This document shows, in pieces, positions 29,798 to 40,382 of a DNA stretch of 64,000 nt. Under the pieces are notes generated by a model. The model was not told the DNA's origin and did no database searches. It saw only the letters and a program-made list of their open reading frames with translations. Each line of letters starts with the position of its first letter. The first letter of the stretch is position 1. Position numbers and translations under genes: made by a program. The stretch covers positions 259,749-323,748 of the forward strand of contig NC_026735.1 of the NCBI RefSeq assembly GCF_000210295.1, given 5' to 3'. This DNA is from Trypanosoma brucei gambiense DAL972. Its lineage: Eukaryota > Euglenozoa > Kinetoplastea > Trypanosomatida > Trypanosomatidae.

Positions 29798-31818
29798 TTT
29801 CTTTTGGTGGGGTGGTGGTGTTGCTGTTTTTGCCGTACTGCGGGTGGAGCAAAGTCTGAAGTGATGTTTTCGTAGTTGTTTTGAATATTTTCGTTAATTG
29901 AATTGGCCACGTTGCTGCTTCATTTCATATTTCAGTTTAGCTCCATAATTTCCGCTTTGCTCAGTTGTTTTTTGTTTTTTTGTTCATTTTTTTTGCTTTT
30001 TTTAAAAAAAATTTTTCTCCTCTTCTCATATTGTTTTTTTCTTTGTTTGTTGGGTGCATCAACACGTTCCAAATATTTGTAGCGACTGTGTTGGCTAATC
30101 CCTTTTTTTTTTTTTTTGCTTTTGGGTTTGCCCGCTGTTTGGCATGAATCGTCTCCTCTTTTGATGGTGTTGGTGTTTTTGCTTTTTTTTTTGTTTTAGA
30201 GTAATTTTGCGCCTATATATATACACATATATATATATGTGTGTGTATATATATTTATATATTTATATATTCGTTCGGAAATGTCGTAACTTCTTATTTA
30301 TTTATTTATTTATTCGCTTCTTCCTTCAGCTGTTGCCTCTTTATTGTCCGTTTTCAATCCCCGAAATTTCATTTCTGCAGTTGCCAATATTATCGTTTAA
30401 TATTACTAACATTATTATTATTATTATTTTTTGTTAGTGTTAGTGTTATTAATATTAATATTATTAATGTCACTGTTGTTGCAATCATACGTTTCCCATT
30501 GCAGTGAACTCAAACCAGCAGAATGAAATCAATTTTTTTTAAAAAAAAAAACAGAAAAGAAAGGGGAGACAACTGGAAAAGCGGCGATAAAAAAAAAAAG
30601 AAAAAAAGAAGGAACTGAGGAAAAGGAGGGACGGAAGAAAATGTTTGATGCTTCAGGTGTGTTTTGACATAAAAAAGACAACAAAAAATAAAAACAAAAT
30701 TAAAACTAAAAAAAAAAAAGAAGAAGAGATAAGCTCGTGAGTAAAAAATAGAGAAACCAGGTAGATAAAATGGAGGAAGAAGGTGATGAACAAAATCTTT
30801 TTTTTTTTTAAAAAAAAAAACGTCAGCGATTGAGTGGGAGTGGGAGTGAGGGGGAAGGGGAGCGATGATGGAAATAAAATAAAATATATGAAACAAATAA
30901 AAGAGAAAAAAGGCCCTCTCCCAAAGAAAATAAAAGAAAAAAACAACGGAAAGAAAATGGTATAATCTCTATGTGTTGCTTTTCTTTTTCTTTTCTTTTT
31001 CTTTTTCTCCCTTCCCTCCCTTTGTTATGTTTTAACTTTTATAATTTTTAAAAGGATATTATTTTGAGTTGTGAATGAGGTTTGGCGCGTATCTTTTTTT
31101 GTTTTTGTTTTTGTTTTTGTTGATGGTCACAAAAGGGGAACCAATCCTTTTTAGTGTTATTGTTGTCATGATCTTGTTGGGATTTGTTGTTACAATGTTA
31201 AATGAACCCATCACAGGTGTGTGTATGTATGGTTCAGTACGTATTAATTTACCATCACTTCGTTTCGTCGGTCTTCATGCATATGTATATGTATTTACAT
31301 ATTTATATCTACATATTTATTTAAGTTGTAGTTGTGGATAAACTTGTTTTATTTTAATATTTTATCTTTTGTAAAAAAAAAAAAGAAAAAGAAAAAAAAA
31401 CAAGAAAAACCTTCTGCTTTGAGCTGGTAGTCTACTTCATCCTTGTTTTTTGTTTTCTATTTCTTTATCTCTCTTTCATCCTCTTTTTTTTTTTCTTTCT
31501 TCCCCTTCCCCTCCCCATCCACACCTGCGCCTTCTTATGTTAAGGAGTATTGTGGGATTTTATAAATAGATTTAATGCATTGAGTCAACAGGTAACAACC
31601 ATATTAAGTACAATAGATGAGCGTACCAGACCTTGAGGGCGTGATTTATTTAAATACCTTAACATGGTAGTTTAGTTATTAATGTTCTTTTTATATATTT
31701 ATATTTTTTATTCCCCACTTCCCAAATCTTTTTAAAAAAGGTTTCCATCTTAGTTTTTATTTTAGCATTTGGGTAGTCGTATAACATAAATAACAGCAAT
31801 ATAGTACTAGCAGCAGCA

Positions 31819-31819
<1 letters not shown>

Positions 31820-31864
<45 letters not shown>

Positions 31865-31882
31865 TAATAATAACAATAATAA
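31820..31882. repeat. (AAT)n microsatellite
   Basis: About 20 imperfect units following a short CAG run, with interruptions (AAAAT, AAC) toward the right end. Confidence 0.9.
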
Positions 31883-32627
31883 CTAGGTCTACAAATGGTT
31901 ATAATATGTGTTTTGAAAGGAATGGAAAGCACTGCCGTGTTAAATCTGCCGGAGTAAACGAAACCTTCAAATGATACCAAAAATATGTTTGCATGTGAAA
32001 TGGGAGAGCTTGAGAGAAACATTTCTGTGCTGAAATTAATACAAAATAAAACGGCCGCAAAAAAAAAAAAAGGAAAAGAAAAAGAAAAAGAAAAAGAAAA
32101 AGAAAGAAAAAGAAAAAGAACGGGAATTTCATACGGATGATGTTTAGGGGAAAAAAGGAAAGCACAAAACAACTTATTTAGATGGGTGTGGAGTTCCACT
32201 TTATGTAAAATCTTGTCAGCATTATACGTCATCTCTATTTATAAAATTCCTGCATGTAAACATATAAACATATGACTCTATATGAATATGAATAAAAGTA
32301 AATAAATATATTAGTATGTATGTATGTATGTATGTTTGTGCGTGTGTGTCGCCACTTCTAATATTATTGTTAGTAATGTTGCTTTACTCTATTCTCATCT
32401 CATCTCTTTCTTTCTATTTTTGTTTTATGTGTTCACTCCATTCATTTCCAAGGGTGTTTTTCTACATCTGTATTTCGCATTGTATGTGTGTGAATTGATG
32501 CGGAACTGAGGTGGCACATTTACAGACACACGCACACATACATATATACAAACAAATATAAATATAAATATATATTTATTTATACATATCTGTATATATA
32601 TATTTTTAATTATTGTTAAGTGCGTAT

Positions 32628-32873
32628 ATGTTGTGTTTTAGCACTGTAAAATTGCTCGGCGCATGTGGACACCGGTGCAAGACTCACAAAATTACGCAAC
32701 ATATTAATTATACACCACGTTTCAGAGCTGCTAATGCCGTTGTAGGTCTTTCGGTTGCCCTCTGCATTGGAACGTATGGCATCATGGCGGATTGGGTGTA
32801 TCGCGGTTATGTGGATTTGTGGTATGGCGTGTATCACATTCGTGATGATGATAATGATGATGCGTGTGGATAA
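32628..32873 (+). CDS. Small single-pass membrane protein, possibly COA3-like
   Basis: An 81-codon ORF from ATG to TAA with balanced codon use, in the middle of AT repeats. The product has a short N-terminus with Cys, Lys and His, then RFRAANAVVG followed by a hydrophobic span (about VGLSVALCIGTYGIMADW), then a Tyr/Trp-rich segment and an acidic Asp-rich tail. An Arg-rich entry to one transmembrane helix containing a Tyr-Gly and a short following amphipathic part resembles the layout of COA3/CCDC56, a cytochrome c oxidase assembly factor. This similarity is weak and by eye. The frame upstream opens with TTG at 32613. It may instead be another small mitochondrial membrane protein, or non-coding. 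Confidence 0.45.
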   Translation: MLCFSTVKLLGACGHRCKTHKITQHINYTPRFRAANAVVGLSVALCIGTYGIMADWVYRGYVDLWYGVYHIRDDDNDDACG

Positions 32874-32957
32874 ATAAATAAATAAATAAATATATAAATA
32901 AATAAATATAAATAAATATAAATATAAATATAAATAAATAAATATATATATATATAC
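32871..32957. repeat. (AAAT)n / (AT)n low-complexity tract
   Basis: Imperfect TAAA/TATAAA repeats that begin at the stop codon of the small ORF at 32628 and end in an (AT)n run. Confidence 0.9.
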
Positions 32958-33481
32958 TTGTGCCTAATGCCAGCGGGGTCAAGTTTATTTAAAATGTACC
33001 TCATGGCAGTTTTGTTGTGTTACTGAAGGCATATATTTATTTACATGCCATTAAGCTTCTGAAGCGCGTTTGTCATATTATGCGCCACTGGACGGTGCCC
33101 CACTTCGTGCAACATTATATGGTGTTCCTTCACTTTGTTATGATTAGACTCGTTGGCGTTCTTTTACCTTCTCTCGTTTTTTTTCCTCACCCTATACTCC
33201 ATTAAAGGTGGTGTTACTCCAATATAGAGGGAGGGGGGAAGTTGCCGTTTGTTTGTTTGTTGCTTTCTTCTTTTTCATTGTGTTTCCTTTTTCTTTTTTT
33301 TTTGTCTGAAAAAAAAAAGAAGAAACCAATACCGCTTATTCGTTTTGTGCCCTCTTGTTATTTTTATTGTTTGCCATTATTATTGTTATTATTATTATTA
33401 TTATCACTTTCTTTTGGTGGTGTTGTGTCTCAACGTTGGAAGCAAGACGAGCAAAGCGGAAAGGCTTTGCGCATTTCAAAA
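32958..33481 (+). other. Intergenic region before NAF1
   Basis: It holds T-rich tracts (33265-33305), a short (TTA)n at 33376-33402, and AG sites after 33420 that could be NAF1 acceptors. The NAF1 reading frame stays open through here (back to 33242) but encodes only repeat-derived hydrophobic residues, so I treat it as 5' UTR. Confidence 0.5.
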
Positions 33482-34003
33482 ATGTCCAGTCGGTGCTCCT
33501 CACGGGGAAGCAGTTGTCAAATTGTTGAGGACGTAACGGTTGTGCGCCGCCGGCGGGTTTCACTGAGTTCCACCGATTCTGAACCATTCGTTAAGCGTGT
33601 GAGAACTGAAGCGTCTCCTACTGGAGCTTCAGTTTATGAAGCCGATGATGCCGACAGCATTTCATCTGGTGATGGGCGCTGCGGTGGGAATCGCGCGTGT
33701 CCACCTCCTTTTGTGGGATTAAACGACACGGCGGAGCCTCCGGAAGAGGCAGTTAATTTGTACGGTAAAAATGGGGAGCCGCTATATGAAATTCCGTTGG
33801 AATGCATTTCGGGTGTTCATGTGGCTGTTGTAACGGCTCTTTTCCCGCACCGCGCAGGCAGTAGAGTTTCCACTTCCACTTCTACTTGTGGTGCTGCTGT
33901 CGCTGCCACTGCCAGCACTGGCGTTAAATTTCATAGTTGTCACGGTATTAGCAACACCACCGAAGGCAACATTTACCATAATAGTAGTGATAAGAACTAC
34001 AGC

Positions 34004-34034
<31 letters not shown>

Positions 34035-34780
34035 TTAATAGTAATAATAATAATAATAACAGCATTACAAACAAGGATATCGAAAGCAGCGTCACTACTT
34101 TTTCTAGTGGAAATAGTAACAACAGTTGGTGCATGGTGGTTGCCGATAGCGTGCCCGGTATTTTTGTGCTGGACTGTGGCACACGTGTTTGTCTTCCCGA
34201 TGGCGCGGTTGTTGGAGTTGTTACTGCGGTTATGGGTCCCGTGAATGCGTGCGTCTACGCGATTTTATGCAACGGTGACGTCTTTTCCCGCCTGCATGCG
34301 AGCGGTCGACTGGAAGCAGGTACGGGACTTCATTATGATTTGGGGGCTCAGCACATTATTTCCAATCCAGCAGAACAATGTGACACCACCCGAGGGACAG
34401 ATGCGAGTTATGTAAACGATGAAGAGCTGCCGTTTAATGCAAGACCCGACTTTTCTGATGACGAGGAGGAGCGGCGGTGGAAGATGGAACGACGTGCCAA
34501 AAAGGCAGAAGGTCACTTCCCACCATCAGTGAGCGATGATGATCTTAGCGAGGATGAACGGGTTGAGGTGGATTGGGTTAAGCTTGCTGAAGTTGAAGAC
34601 TATTTGCAGGGGATCCGTGACGCACCTGCCGTACACAATAACAGTTTTTGTGCTGGGAATGCGGTCGGAAATGGTTTCTGCCCCGTTTCTGTTCGTGTCG
34701 GGGTGGAGGGAAAACCACCAGAGGTGAAGCAAGTTTCCAACACCGTGCGCGTGGTGGTTCCTTCTTGGATTGCGAGATGA
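33482..34780 (+). CDS. NAF1: H/ACA ribonucleoprotein assembly factor NAF1
   Basis: A 432-residue protein with a Gar1/Naf1-type beta-barrel core. NAF1 binds the pseudouridine synthase Cbf5/dyskerin during nuclear assembly of H/ACA snoRNPs and is later replaced by GAR1. Core elements: a first strand pair (IPLECISGVHVAVVTALFP, about 104-122), then DSVPGIFVLDCGTRVCLPDGAVVGVVTAVMGPVNACVYAIL (about 222-272), then GTGLHYD. The NAF1-specific tail follows: GTDASYVNDEELP...FSDDEEERRWK (about 305-333), matching the family's DAS-x-x-ND-x-E...DFSDDE signature, which GAR1 lacks. Between the strands is an insert of about 90 residues (124-215) carrying an Asn tract. The start is taken at the ATG 33482 because upstream codons are T-repeat. 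Confidence 0.85.
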
Positions 34781-35604
34781 GTTGTTTCCATATTCGTGTG
34801 TGCTGGGTAAAAGGTTATTTTTTATTTCCCCTCCTTACCAACGTGGTATAAATGGAATCTGGTGTGTGCGTATGTGTGTGTTCATGGGTTCATGATGTCG
34901 TGTGAACTGTGGTATGCTGCGTTGAGGAAAGGACGTAACATGCTGTCGAATTATATGATGCGCTCCATGCAAAGAGCACAGAGTGCAACGTAGCTGTGGA
35001 AGCTCACATGATGTCGGCTGTGTGTCGGTTTTGGGTTAAATTGTTGTTTCAACTTTTTGTTGTTGTGGCGAATCATTGGGGGAAATATGCCGGGAAATGA
35101 CGTTACAACTCCTTCAGTTGTAGGCAAGTTATGTGTAATGCGTTATGCAGATACTGACGCCGTTTATGTCTGTGCAAAAAAAAAAAAAGAACTTTACCAG
35201 CGTGCACAGCCTCTCGTTTCCATGATCTCCTTCACACCTGCGGCGCTGTGGTATTTCCACCTTTTTGTGTTGTTGTGTTTGTTTATCGTGCCTGCGTTTA
35301 CGTGCAGCTGTCTAATGAATATGTTGGTGTTTCCTCACTCCAGAGGGCCGATGGGGCTCATTCCAGTACCAGTGTGATCTATCTGTACTTTTTTCATTTT
35401 TTTTTTTGCATGCAGGGCTCGGGGTGAAGATGTGATTGACAGCGTTGTCTTCCGTCTCTTTTGGGTTAGTTTTATGAGCGGTTCAACTTAGTTGCTTATG
35501 ATGGCACCTTTTCTCTCAATTTTTTTTCTCACTTTTTCAAACATACCTGAAAAAAATAAATAAAATGAAATGAAAGATAGGATTATTTTTTTTAAAGAAA
35601 AAGG
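34781..35604 (+). other. Intergenic region, no convincing gene
   Basis: It has mixed composition with an A13 run at 35176-35188 and poly-T near 35390. The ORF at 35057-35377 begins with TTG (first ATG 35087) and contains the A-run, so I do not call it. A-rich sequence precedes the KPAF1 start. Confidence 0.5.
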
Positions 35605-38600
35605 ATGTTCCAACGCCGGTTAGTGCTGTGCAGTCGGCTGGTGTTTGCTGCGAGTGACTGTTGTCTCAATCGCGCCACATCATTTCAACCCTTTTCACAG
35701 CGGGACGAGGAAGATTTAATTCGTGTAGTGAAGACGAAACCTCGCCATGTACTGAAGCATGTCCGTCAGCAAGTTTGGCGCTCACGGAAGCGCGAATTGC
35801 ACTTCCGTAACACCGTCACACATTTGATGATTGTGCTGCAGGAGTTCCTTCGCAAGCAGATGATTGACCCCGCGAATGCCTCACAAATAATGGAGGGTAT
35901 CATGGAGGAATGCGTAAAGTACTCTCAACACGATATGGCACATCTCCTTTTCCGAGCCTTCCTGCGATTCCGCAAATACGGCTGCGTCATTACAGTGGAT
36001 GCGCTGCGGCATTTATTTGAGTCGTATAAGGAGAATGACAGCAGTGATTTGATGCTTCAACTAGCAAATGAGATGCGAGGGGATCCAGCGTTGCGGGCCT
36101 TATGCGTAGCGGCATATCTTTTTGCTAATCACTTGGAGGAGGCGGAGACGCTGCAAGAGGGACTGGCATTTAGCGATCTGACAAGGGACGATATTATTGC
36201 TCTTATCGAAGGGTACGACAAACTTAACAAGACGGAAAAAATTATGGACGTGCTGAAGAATGTTACGGAAATAACGAAAAATGACGGCGGTGCCAAGTCC
36301 GCCCGTTTGGAGCCGGATGATTTAGATGCCATATTTCGCTCTTTCTTCCGCGTTTTCCACAGGCGAGATGATGACACCGCCTTCACCGAAGTGTTCCAAG
36401 CGGCGTTTAGGGGGTCCGTTAAGTTGGATTCACAAACTTTTGCCATCATACTCCGGCAACGAATGCGACATGTGACGTGCATGGAGGAAATAACTGCTGT
36501 GGAGCAGGAGCTGCAGGAGTTCGGGTACACGCCAGATGTGACGGGGAATTCCATACTAATCTCCGCCTACGCTCGCCTCGTGCACTTTGGAGACCGTGGA
36601 AGTGAGGAATTGATGTTAGCGAAAGTGGACACTCTTCTTTCATCTATCGAGTCGCGGCTGCGGCAGGGTGATCCCGACATGGACGTGAGCGCAGCACACA
36701 TTAGGGCGGTAATTCGTGGTTATGGCGCTGCGGGACGGCCCGAGTCTATCAAAAGTGCTTGGGCCCGTATGCAGTGCAAGGGCTTAAGTGACGATATTCG
36801 TGTGTATAATGAGTTGTTCAAGTGGTTCGCGCTCATGGGAAGCGTGAAGGATGTCATGGGTTCAAAGGAAGAAATGGATGCGGCAGGTCTGCATGCGGAT
36901 TCTCAAACCTACACATGGATTCTTCGGGCTCTCGGGAAGTACTACCCGAGGCACGTGGAAAAGTTGTACGATGAAATGACCACACGCCATGTGCGACCCG
37001 ATACTCAACTTTACACAACGCTCATCGGGATCTTTGGTGACATTGGGGACATGGCGCGTGTGGAGGCAATCACACAAGAGATGATGCGACGTGAGGAGGC
37101 TGGCACGTTACAGCTCACGCCCGTTACCTTTGCTGTGCTAATACGCGTACATGCTGCTGATTTAGCCAAGGCGGAGGAGATATACAGGGAATCGAAGAAG
37201 CGTGCCATGAACGACCATCCGCATGTGCAGACGAGTATGCTCCACGTGTATGCGAACCATGGGGAAGGGTCGGAGGGACTGGATAGTTTTCTCAAGGAGA
37301 TTCCCACATGGACAACGGACGTGTATAACGTATTACTGAACAAGTATGGGAAGGCGTGCGATCGTGAGAAGGTGGAAGAATTGGTTAGGCAGATGAAGGA
37401 GAAGGATGTTGCAATGAATGACGTTACGTTCGGCACCCTCATCACTGCGTACGCGCGGTGGGGGAACGGGGAAAAGGTGCGTGAAATGATTCAGTTGCTG
37501 AAGGAGCACGAGGGTGAAGTGTCGGCCACCTTTTATTCCGTGCTTGCCTCTTCGCTAAGCAGAATGGGTGACATGGAGGGTGTGAGTAACGCCTGGGATG
37601 ATTTGATTGCATCAAAACTTTTTCCCGATACGGAGGTATACAATCAGTTCCTGTTGTTGTACAGCCGCCAGCATAACGCTGGAAAGATGCAGGCTGTGCT
37701 CAACAACATGATGAAGCACGTGCCACCAAACCCTGTGACGGCGACGACCATTCTCGACATGCTGGGGAAATCTGGCCGCGTGGCGGAGATGGAATCCCTT
37801 TTTGAGGACATGAAATCATCTGCGGACACGATGCCGACAGCAGTGACGTATCACCAGATGATGAACACATATGCGAAAACGGGAGATATCGTGAAAATGG
37901 AGAAGCTTCACGCAGAGTACGTGGAGAAGGGTCACAACAATAACGCCGTAACATACAACATACTTGCGGACGGGTATGGGCGGGCGCGACGCTTGGAACA
38001 AATGGAGGAAGTGTTCCAGCAGAGGCGAAAGGCGGAAGTCCCCATGGATGATCTCGGCTACTGCATCATGGTGGCGGCGTATGGGAGGCTACGCGTGAAG
38101 AAAGAGGTGTTGCGTTTGTATGCTGATGTGTCATCGACAGCAAACAGTCACCTTTTCACACGGAAGGTAACGTGGGCGTTTATTGACGCCTTCTGTCGTT
38201 GTAGCGCACCGGAGGAAATGGAGAAGTGTGTAGAGGTATTGAAGAAGTCGAATGAAGGCAATGTATTGAGTGGAGGTGATATCCTGGCTCTCATTCCATA
38301 CTATTGCCGGCTGGGGGACATGAATCGCGTCGAGAAACTTCGGTTACAGGCTGAAGAGCTGAAGGCGGAGATGTCGTACTCCGCCTTGAATGCGATGGCG
38401 CGGGGTTATGCGAAGAACGGCCAGTTTGAGAAGACTGTGGAGACTCTTCATTTGCTGCGCGATAGGAATTGGGTTCCAGATGCATCAACGGCGCTCTTTC
38501 TTTCTGGTGCTTTCCTGAAGGCTGGGTTGCATGAGCAGGCGCAGCAAATTGTTCAGTGGAGGCGGCAGTACGCAAAGCACGCAGGAGAGGAGATGGCTGC

Positions 38601-38616
38601 CGGTGCGGATGTTTAG
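35605..38616 (+). CDS. KPAF1: Mitochondrial pentatricopeptide repeat protein, KPAF1
   Basis: A 1,003-residue PPR protein of roughly 115 kDa. The first 35 residues (MFQRRLVLCSRLVFAAS...) are Arg-rich with no early acids, as in a mitochondrial targeting sequence. From about residue 100 to the end run helical 35-residue repeats with PPR consensus pieces: TYTWILRALGKYYPR, LYTTLIGIFGDIGDM, VTFAVLIRVHAAD, DVYNVLLNKYGKACD, VTFGTLITAYARWGNGEKV, VTYNILADGYGRARRLEQMEEVF and others. Its length and my memory of the chromosome 2 order point to KPAF1 (kinetoplast polyadenylation/uridylation factor 1), which with KPAF2 stimulates addition of long A/U tails to edited mitochondrial mRNAs and so enables translation. 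The PPR and mitochondrial calls are firm; the specific identity rests on memory of gene order. Confidence 0.85.
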   Translation: MFQRRLVLCSRLVFAASDCCLNRATSFQPFSQRDEEDLIRVVKTKPRHVLKHVRQQVWRSRKRELHFRNTVTHLMIVLQEFLRKQMIDPANASQIMEGIMEECVKYSQHDMAHLLFRAFLRFRKYGCVITVDALRHLFESYKENDSSDLMLQLANEMRGDPALRALCVAAYLFANHLEEAETLQEGLAFSDLTRDDIIALIEGYDKLNKTEKIMDVLKNVTEITKNDGGAKSARLEPDDLDAIFRSFFRVFHRRDDDTAFTEVFQAAFRGSVKLDSQTFAIILRQRMRHVTCMEEITAVEQELQEFGYTPDVTGNSILISAYARLVHFGDRGSEELMLAKVDTLLSSIESRLRQGDPDMDVSAAHIRAVIRGYGAAGRPESIKSAWARMQCKGLSDDIRVYNELFKWFALMGSVKDVMGSKEEMDAAGLHADSQTYTWILRALGKYYPRHVEKLYDEMTTRHVRPDTQLYTTLIGIFGDIGDMARVEAITQEMMRREEAGTLQLTPVTFAVLIRVHAADLAKAEEIYRESKKRAMNDHPHVQTSMLHVYANHGEGSEGLDSFLKEIPTWTTDVYNVLLNKYGKACDREKVEELVRQMKEKDVAMNDVTFGTLITAYARWGNGEKVREMIQLLKEHEGEVSATFYSVLASSLSRMGDMEGVSNAWDDLIASKLFPDTEVYNQFLLLYSRQHNAGKMQAVLNNMMKHVPPNPVTATTILDMLGKSGRVAEMESLFEDMKSSADTMPTAVTYHQMMNTYAKTGDIVKMEKLHAEYVEKGHNNNAVTYNILADGYGRARRLEQMEEVFQQRRKAEVPMDDLGYCIMVAAYGRLRVKKEVLRLYADVSSTANSHLFTRKVTWAFIDAFCRCSAPEEMEKCVEVLKKSNEGNVLSGGDILALIPYYCRLGDMNRVEKLRLQAEELKAEMSYSALNAMARGYAKNGQFEKTVETLHLLRDRNWVPDASTALFLSGAFLKAGLHEQAQQIVQWRRQYAKHAGEEMAAGADV

Positions 38617-39093
38617 GAACGTGTCGGTAATGCGCCATACGGTAAGGCGGATGCGCGTGTGAGAGGCCACTTTGCCATATTTTTGTGTGGTTTGGTAGTC
38701 TCAGCGCCGTTTCCGCCTGACGATGGTGATGCGTTGATGCGGTTGACGTTATTATTACTATTTTATTTTTTTGCGGCGGGGGGGGGAGGGTTCGTTCCCC
38801 TTAATTTTAGTTTTACCTACCCGTGTCCGTTTCTTTTGCGTATTTTCGTCGCATACATGCATATATATATATATATGTATATTCTTCCCTTTTGCTTTTT
38901 TTTTTCGACGTTTTAGGTTCATTGTGTTAGTTATGTGCATGTGAGTGCTGTCCGCCTCATGGTGATGCGTTGAAGCCAGTACCTTGCCGTGATATTGCAA
39001 GTGTGACCGCTGTTAGTGACACTGTTGTTAATCCATTATTACTATATTATTATTGTTATTATTATTGTTAGTGTCACTTGGGTACGTGCGTGC

Positions 39094-39100
<7 letters not shown>

Positions 39101-39137
<37 letters not shown>
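39101..39137. repeat. (TG)n microsatellite
   Basis: About 18 uninterrupted TG units. Confidence 0.95.
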
Positions 39138-39139
<2 letters not shown>

Positions 39140-39206
39140 CGAGACTGTGGGTTGCAGGGCCAAACATTATTTTTATTATTATATTGAAAGCAAAACAAGT
39201 GGTTGC

Positions 39207-39473
39207 ATGTGTGACTACGGTAAGATAACGTTCAAGCGACGCCTCCGTTATTGCGGCTGCCCTGCGGAAGTCCTGTCAGCAGATGAATGCCACTGTTTCT
39301 TTCAAGGCGCGTTTAGTTGCGGTTGTTATGGACCTGAGCCGCCGTGTTGCGCGCACTCGCTGGAGGGCGTAAGTGTTCGCACGTGCATTTGTGTGTACCG
39401 TTACCTTCCTATGTGGGTTCCTGCCATATTTCTTTTCTCATCTCATCTCATCTCATTGCATGTAATCATGTAG
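39207..39473 (+). CDS. Possible small cysteine-rich protein, 88 codons
   Basis: The ORF runs from ATG to TAG and lies outside the repeats. Eleven of its first 62 residues are Cys, mostly in pairs: CGC (16-18), CHC (28-30), CGC (38-40), CC (47-48) and CIC (60-62), plus Cys2. The remaining 25 residues are hydrophobic (YLPMWVPAIFLFSSHLISLHVIM), partly encoded by TCATC repeats. Regularly spaced Cys-x-Cys pairs would suit metal binding or a disulfide-rich fold. No known family is recognised and no strong pyrimidine tract lies just upstream, so it could be 3' UTR of KPAF1 with a chance frame. Confidence 0.25.
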   Translation: MCDYGKITFKRRLRYCGCPAEVLSADECHCFFQGAFSCGCYGPEPPCCAHSLEGVSVRTCICVYRYLPMWVPAIFLFSSHLISLHVIM

Positions 39474-39914
39474 CCATTCATTCATTTATTCATCCGTCTG
39501 TTATTCCCATCATTTTCATTATCTTCCTTTTATTCCACGGAGTCCATGGAGGGGAGCTTAAAGTTGTTGCTTCCGGGCTGTGTGTTATTTGCAGCTGAGT
39601 TAAACGCCCATTAAATTAGCTGGGACTAGTCCGGCTCGGATGCTGTAATTGCAATTCTTTCCTTTATCATGATGTTAACAAGAATATGATAGAGGACACA
39701 AGTTCTGTGTTTTTTTTCTCTCTCCTATAAAGCAACTGTAACGTCTGCGCGTCTGTTTTTTCCCCCTCCCCGTGTCGCTCTGCGCTGCATTTTATCTGTC
39801 GCTGTTTTTTTCCGTTGTTGTTATGTTCGTGGCTCTGCCCTGGGGTTTGCGGAAGTGTTGAGGTAAGAGGTAAACAAGACCAAAGCGAAGGGCGTGCCAC
39901 TTCAGAGAAATCAA

Positions 39915-40382
39915 ATGGAAATTCCCATAAATGTGTCGGAAAGTGTTTTGGTAGACGATGATGAGGAACAATGTTTAAAAAATCTTTCGTGGGGTGCACG
40001 CCTCAGGTGGTATCTTCTTTGCACCGCGCTCGGCTTCTTTTGCAGCGCTATGGGATATGTTGCGCTTTCCTTCGGTGTTTATTGGAAGTACTCGGTGTTA
40101 AACACACTCGGCTCTTTGATTTCGCTGGGCGGTAGTTTCATACTGAAGGGACCCCGCGCCCAATTGCGATATATGTTTGATGATTACCGTCGTGCCGCCT
40201 CTGCTGTTTACATTACTTCCCTCGTTCTTAGCTTGGTGGTTGCCATTTATTTCAAGAGCTTCTTCTTGTGTTTGCTCTGTGGGATTGTTCAATACGTGGC
40301 ACTTATTTGGTACTCGCTGTCATTTGTTCCATACGGACAGGAAGCCGTTGCATCGTGTATTCGCCGCGTCACAGGTCTTTGA
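39915..40382 (+). CDS. SFT2: SFT2-family vesicle transport protein
   Basis: A 155-residue, four-helix membrane protein. Family marks are in order: LSWGARLRWYLLC at the first helix, YWKYSVLNTLGSLISLGGSFILKGPRAQLRYMFDDYRR between the second helix and the cytosolic loop (GS-x-F-x-x-x-GP-x-x-Q is highly conserved), a third hydrophobic span, and the C-terminal Q-x-x-x-x-x-WYSLSFVPYGQ block, matching the WY-x-LSY-IP of SFT2. The acidic N-terminus (VDDDEEQ) is cytosolic in the family. SFT2 proteins act with Got1 and SNAREs in retrograde transport to the Golgi. The start is the ATG at 39915; upstream the frame begins with GTG. Confidence 0.9.
   Translation: MEIPINVSESVLVDDDEEQCLKNLSWGARLRWYLLCTALGFFCSAMGYVALSFGVYWKYSVLNTLGSLISLGGSFILKGPRAQLRYMFDDYRRAASAVYITSLVLSLVVAIYFKSFFLCLLCGIVQYVALIWYSLSFVPYGQEAVASCIRRVTGL

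Larger units (their letters stand above)
38617..39914 (+). other. Intergenic region with simple repeats and a Cys-rich ORF
   Basis: It includes an (AT)n run (38861-38876), TTATTA-type repeats (39036-39066), the TG microsatellite and TCATC repeats (39438-39456). The only non-repetitive frame of interest is the Cys-rich ORF at 39207, listed separately. T-rich tracts at 39757-39812 probably serve splicing of SFT2. Confidence 0.5.

Noticed and set aside
31075..31341. 88-codon hydrophobic ORF in the gene desert
   Set aside because: The hydrophobic start is encoded by (TTTTTG)n and the end by ATAT repeats; too weak to call.
33242..33481. N-terminal extension of NAF1
   Set aside because: The frame is open but encodes poly-Phe/Leu/Lys from T and A runs; the methionine at 33482 starts normal sequence.
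35057..35377. 106-codon + ORF between NAF1 and KPAF1
   Set aside because: It starts with TTG, contains an A13 run that would be frame-unstable, and has no recognisable feature.
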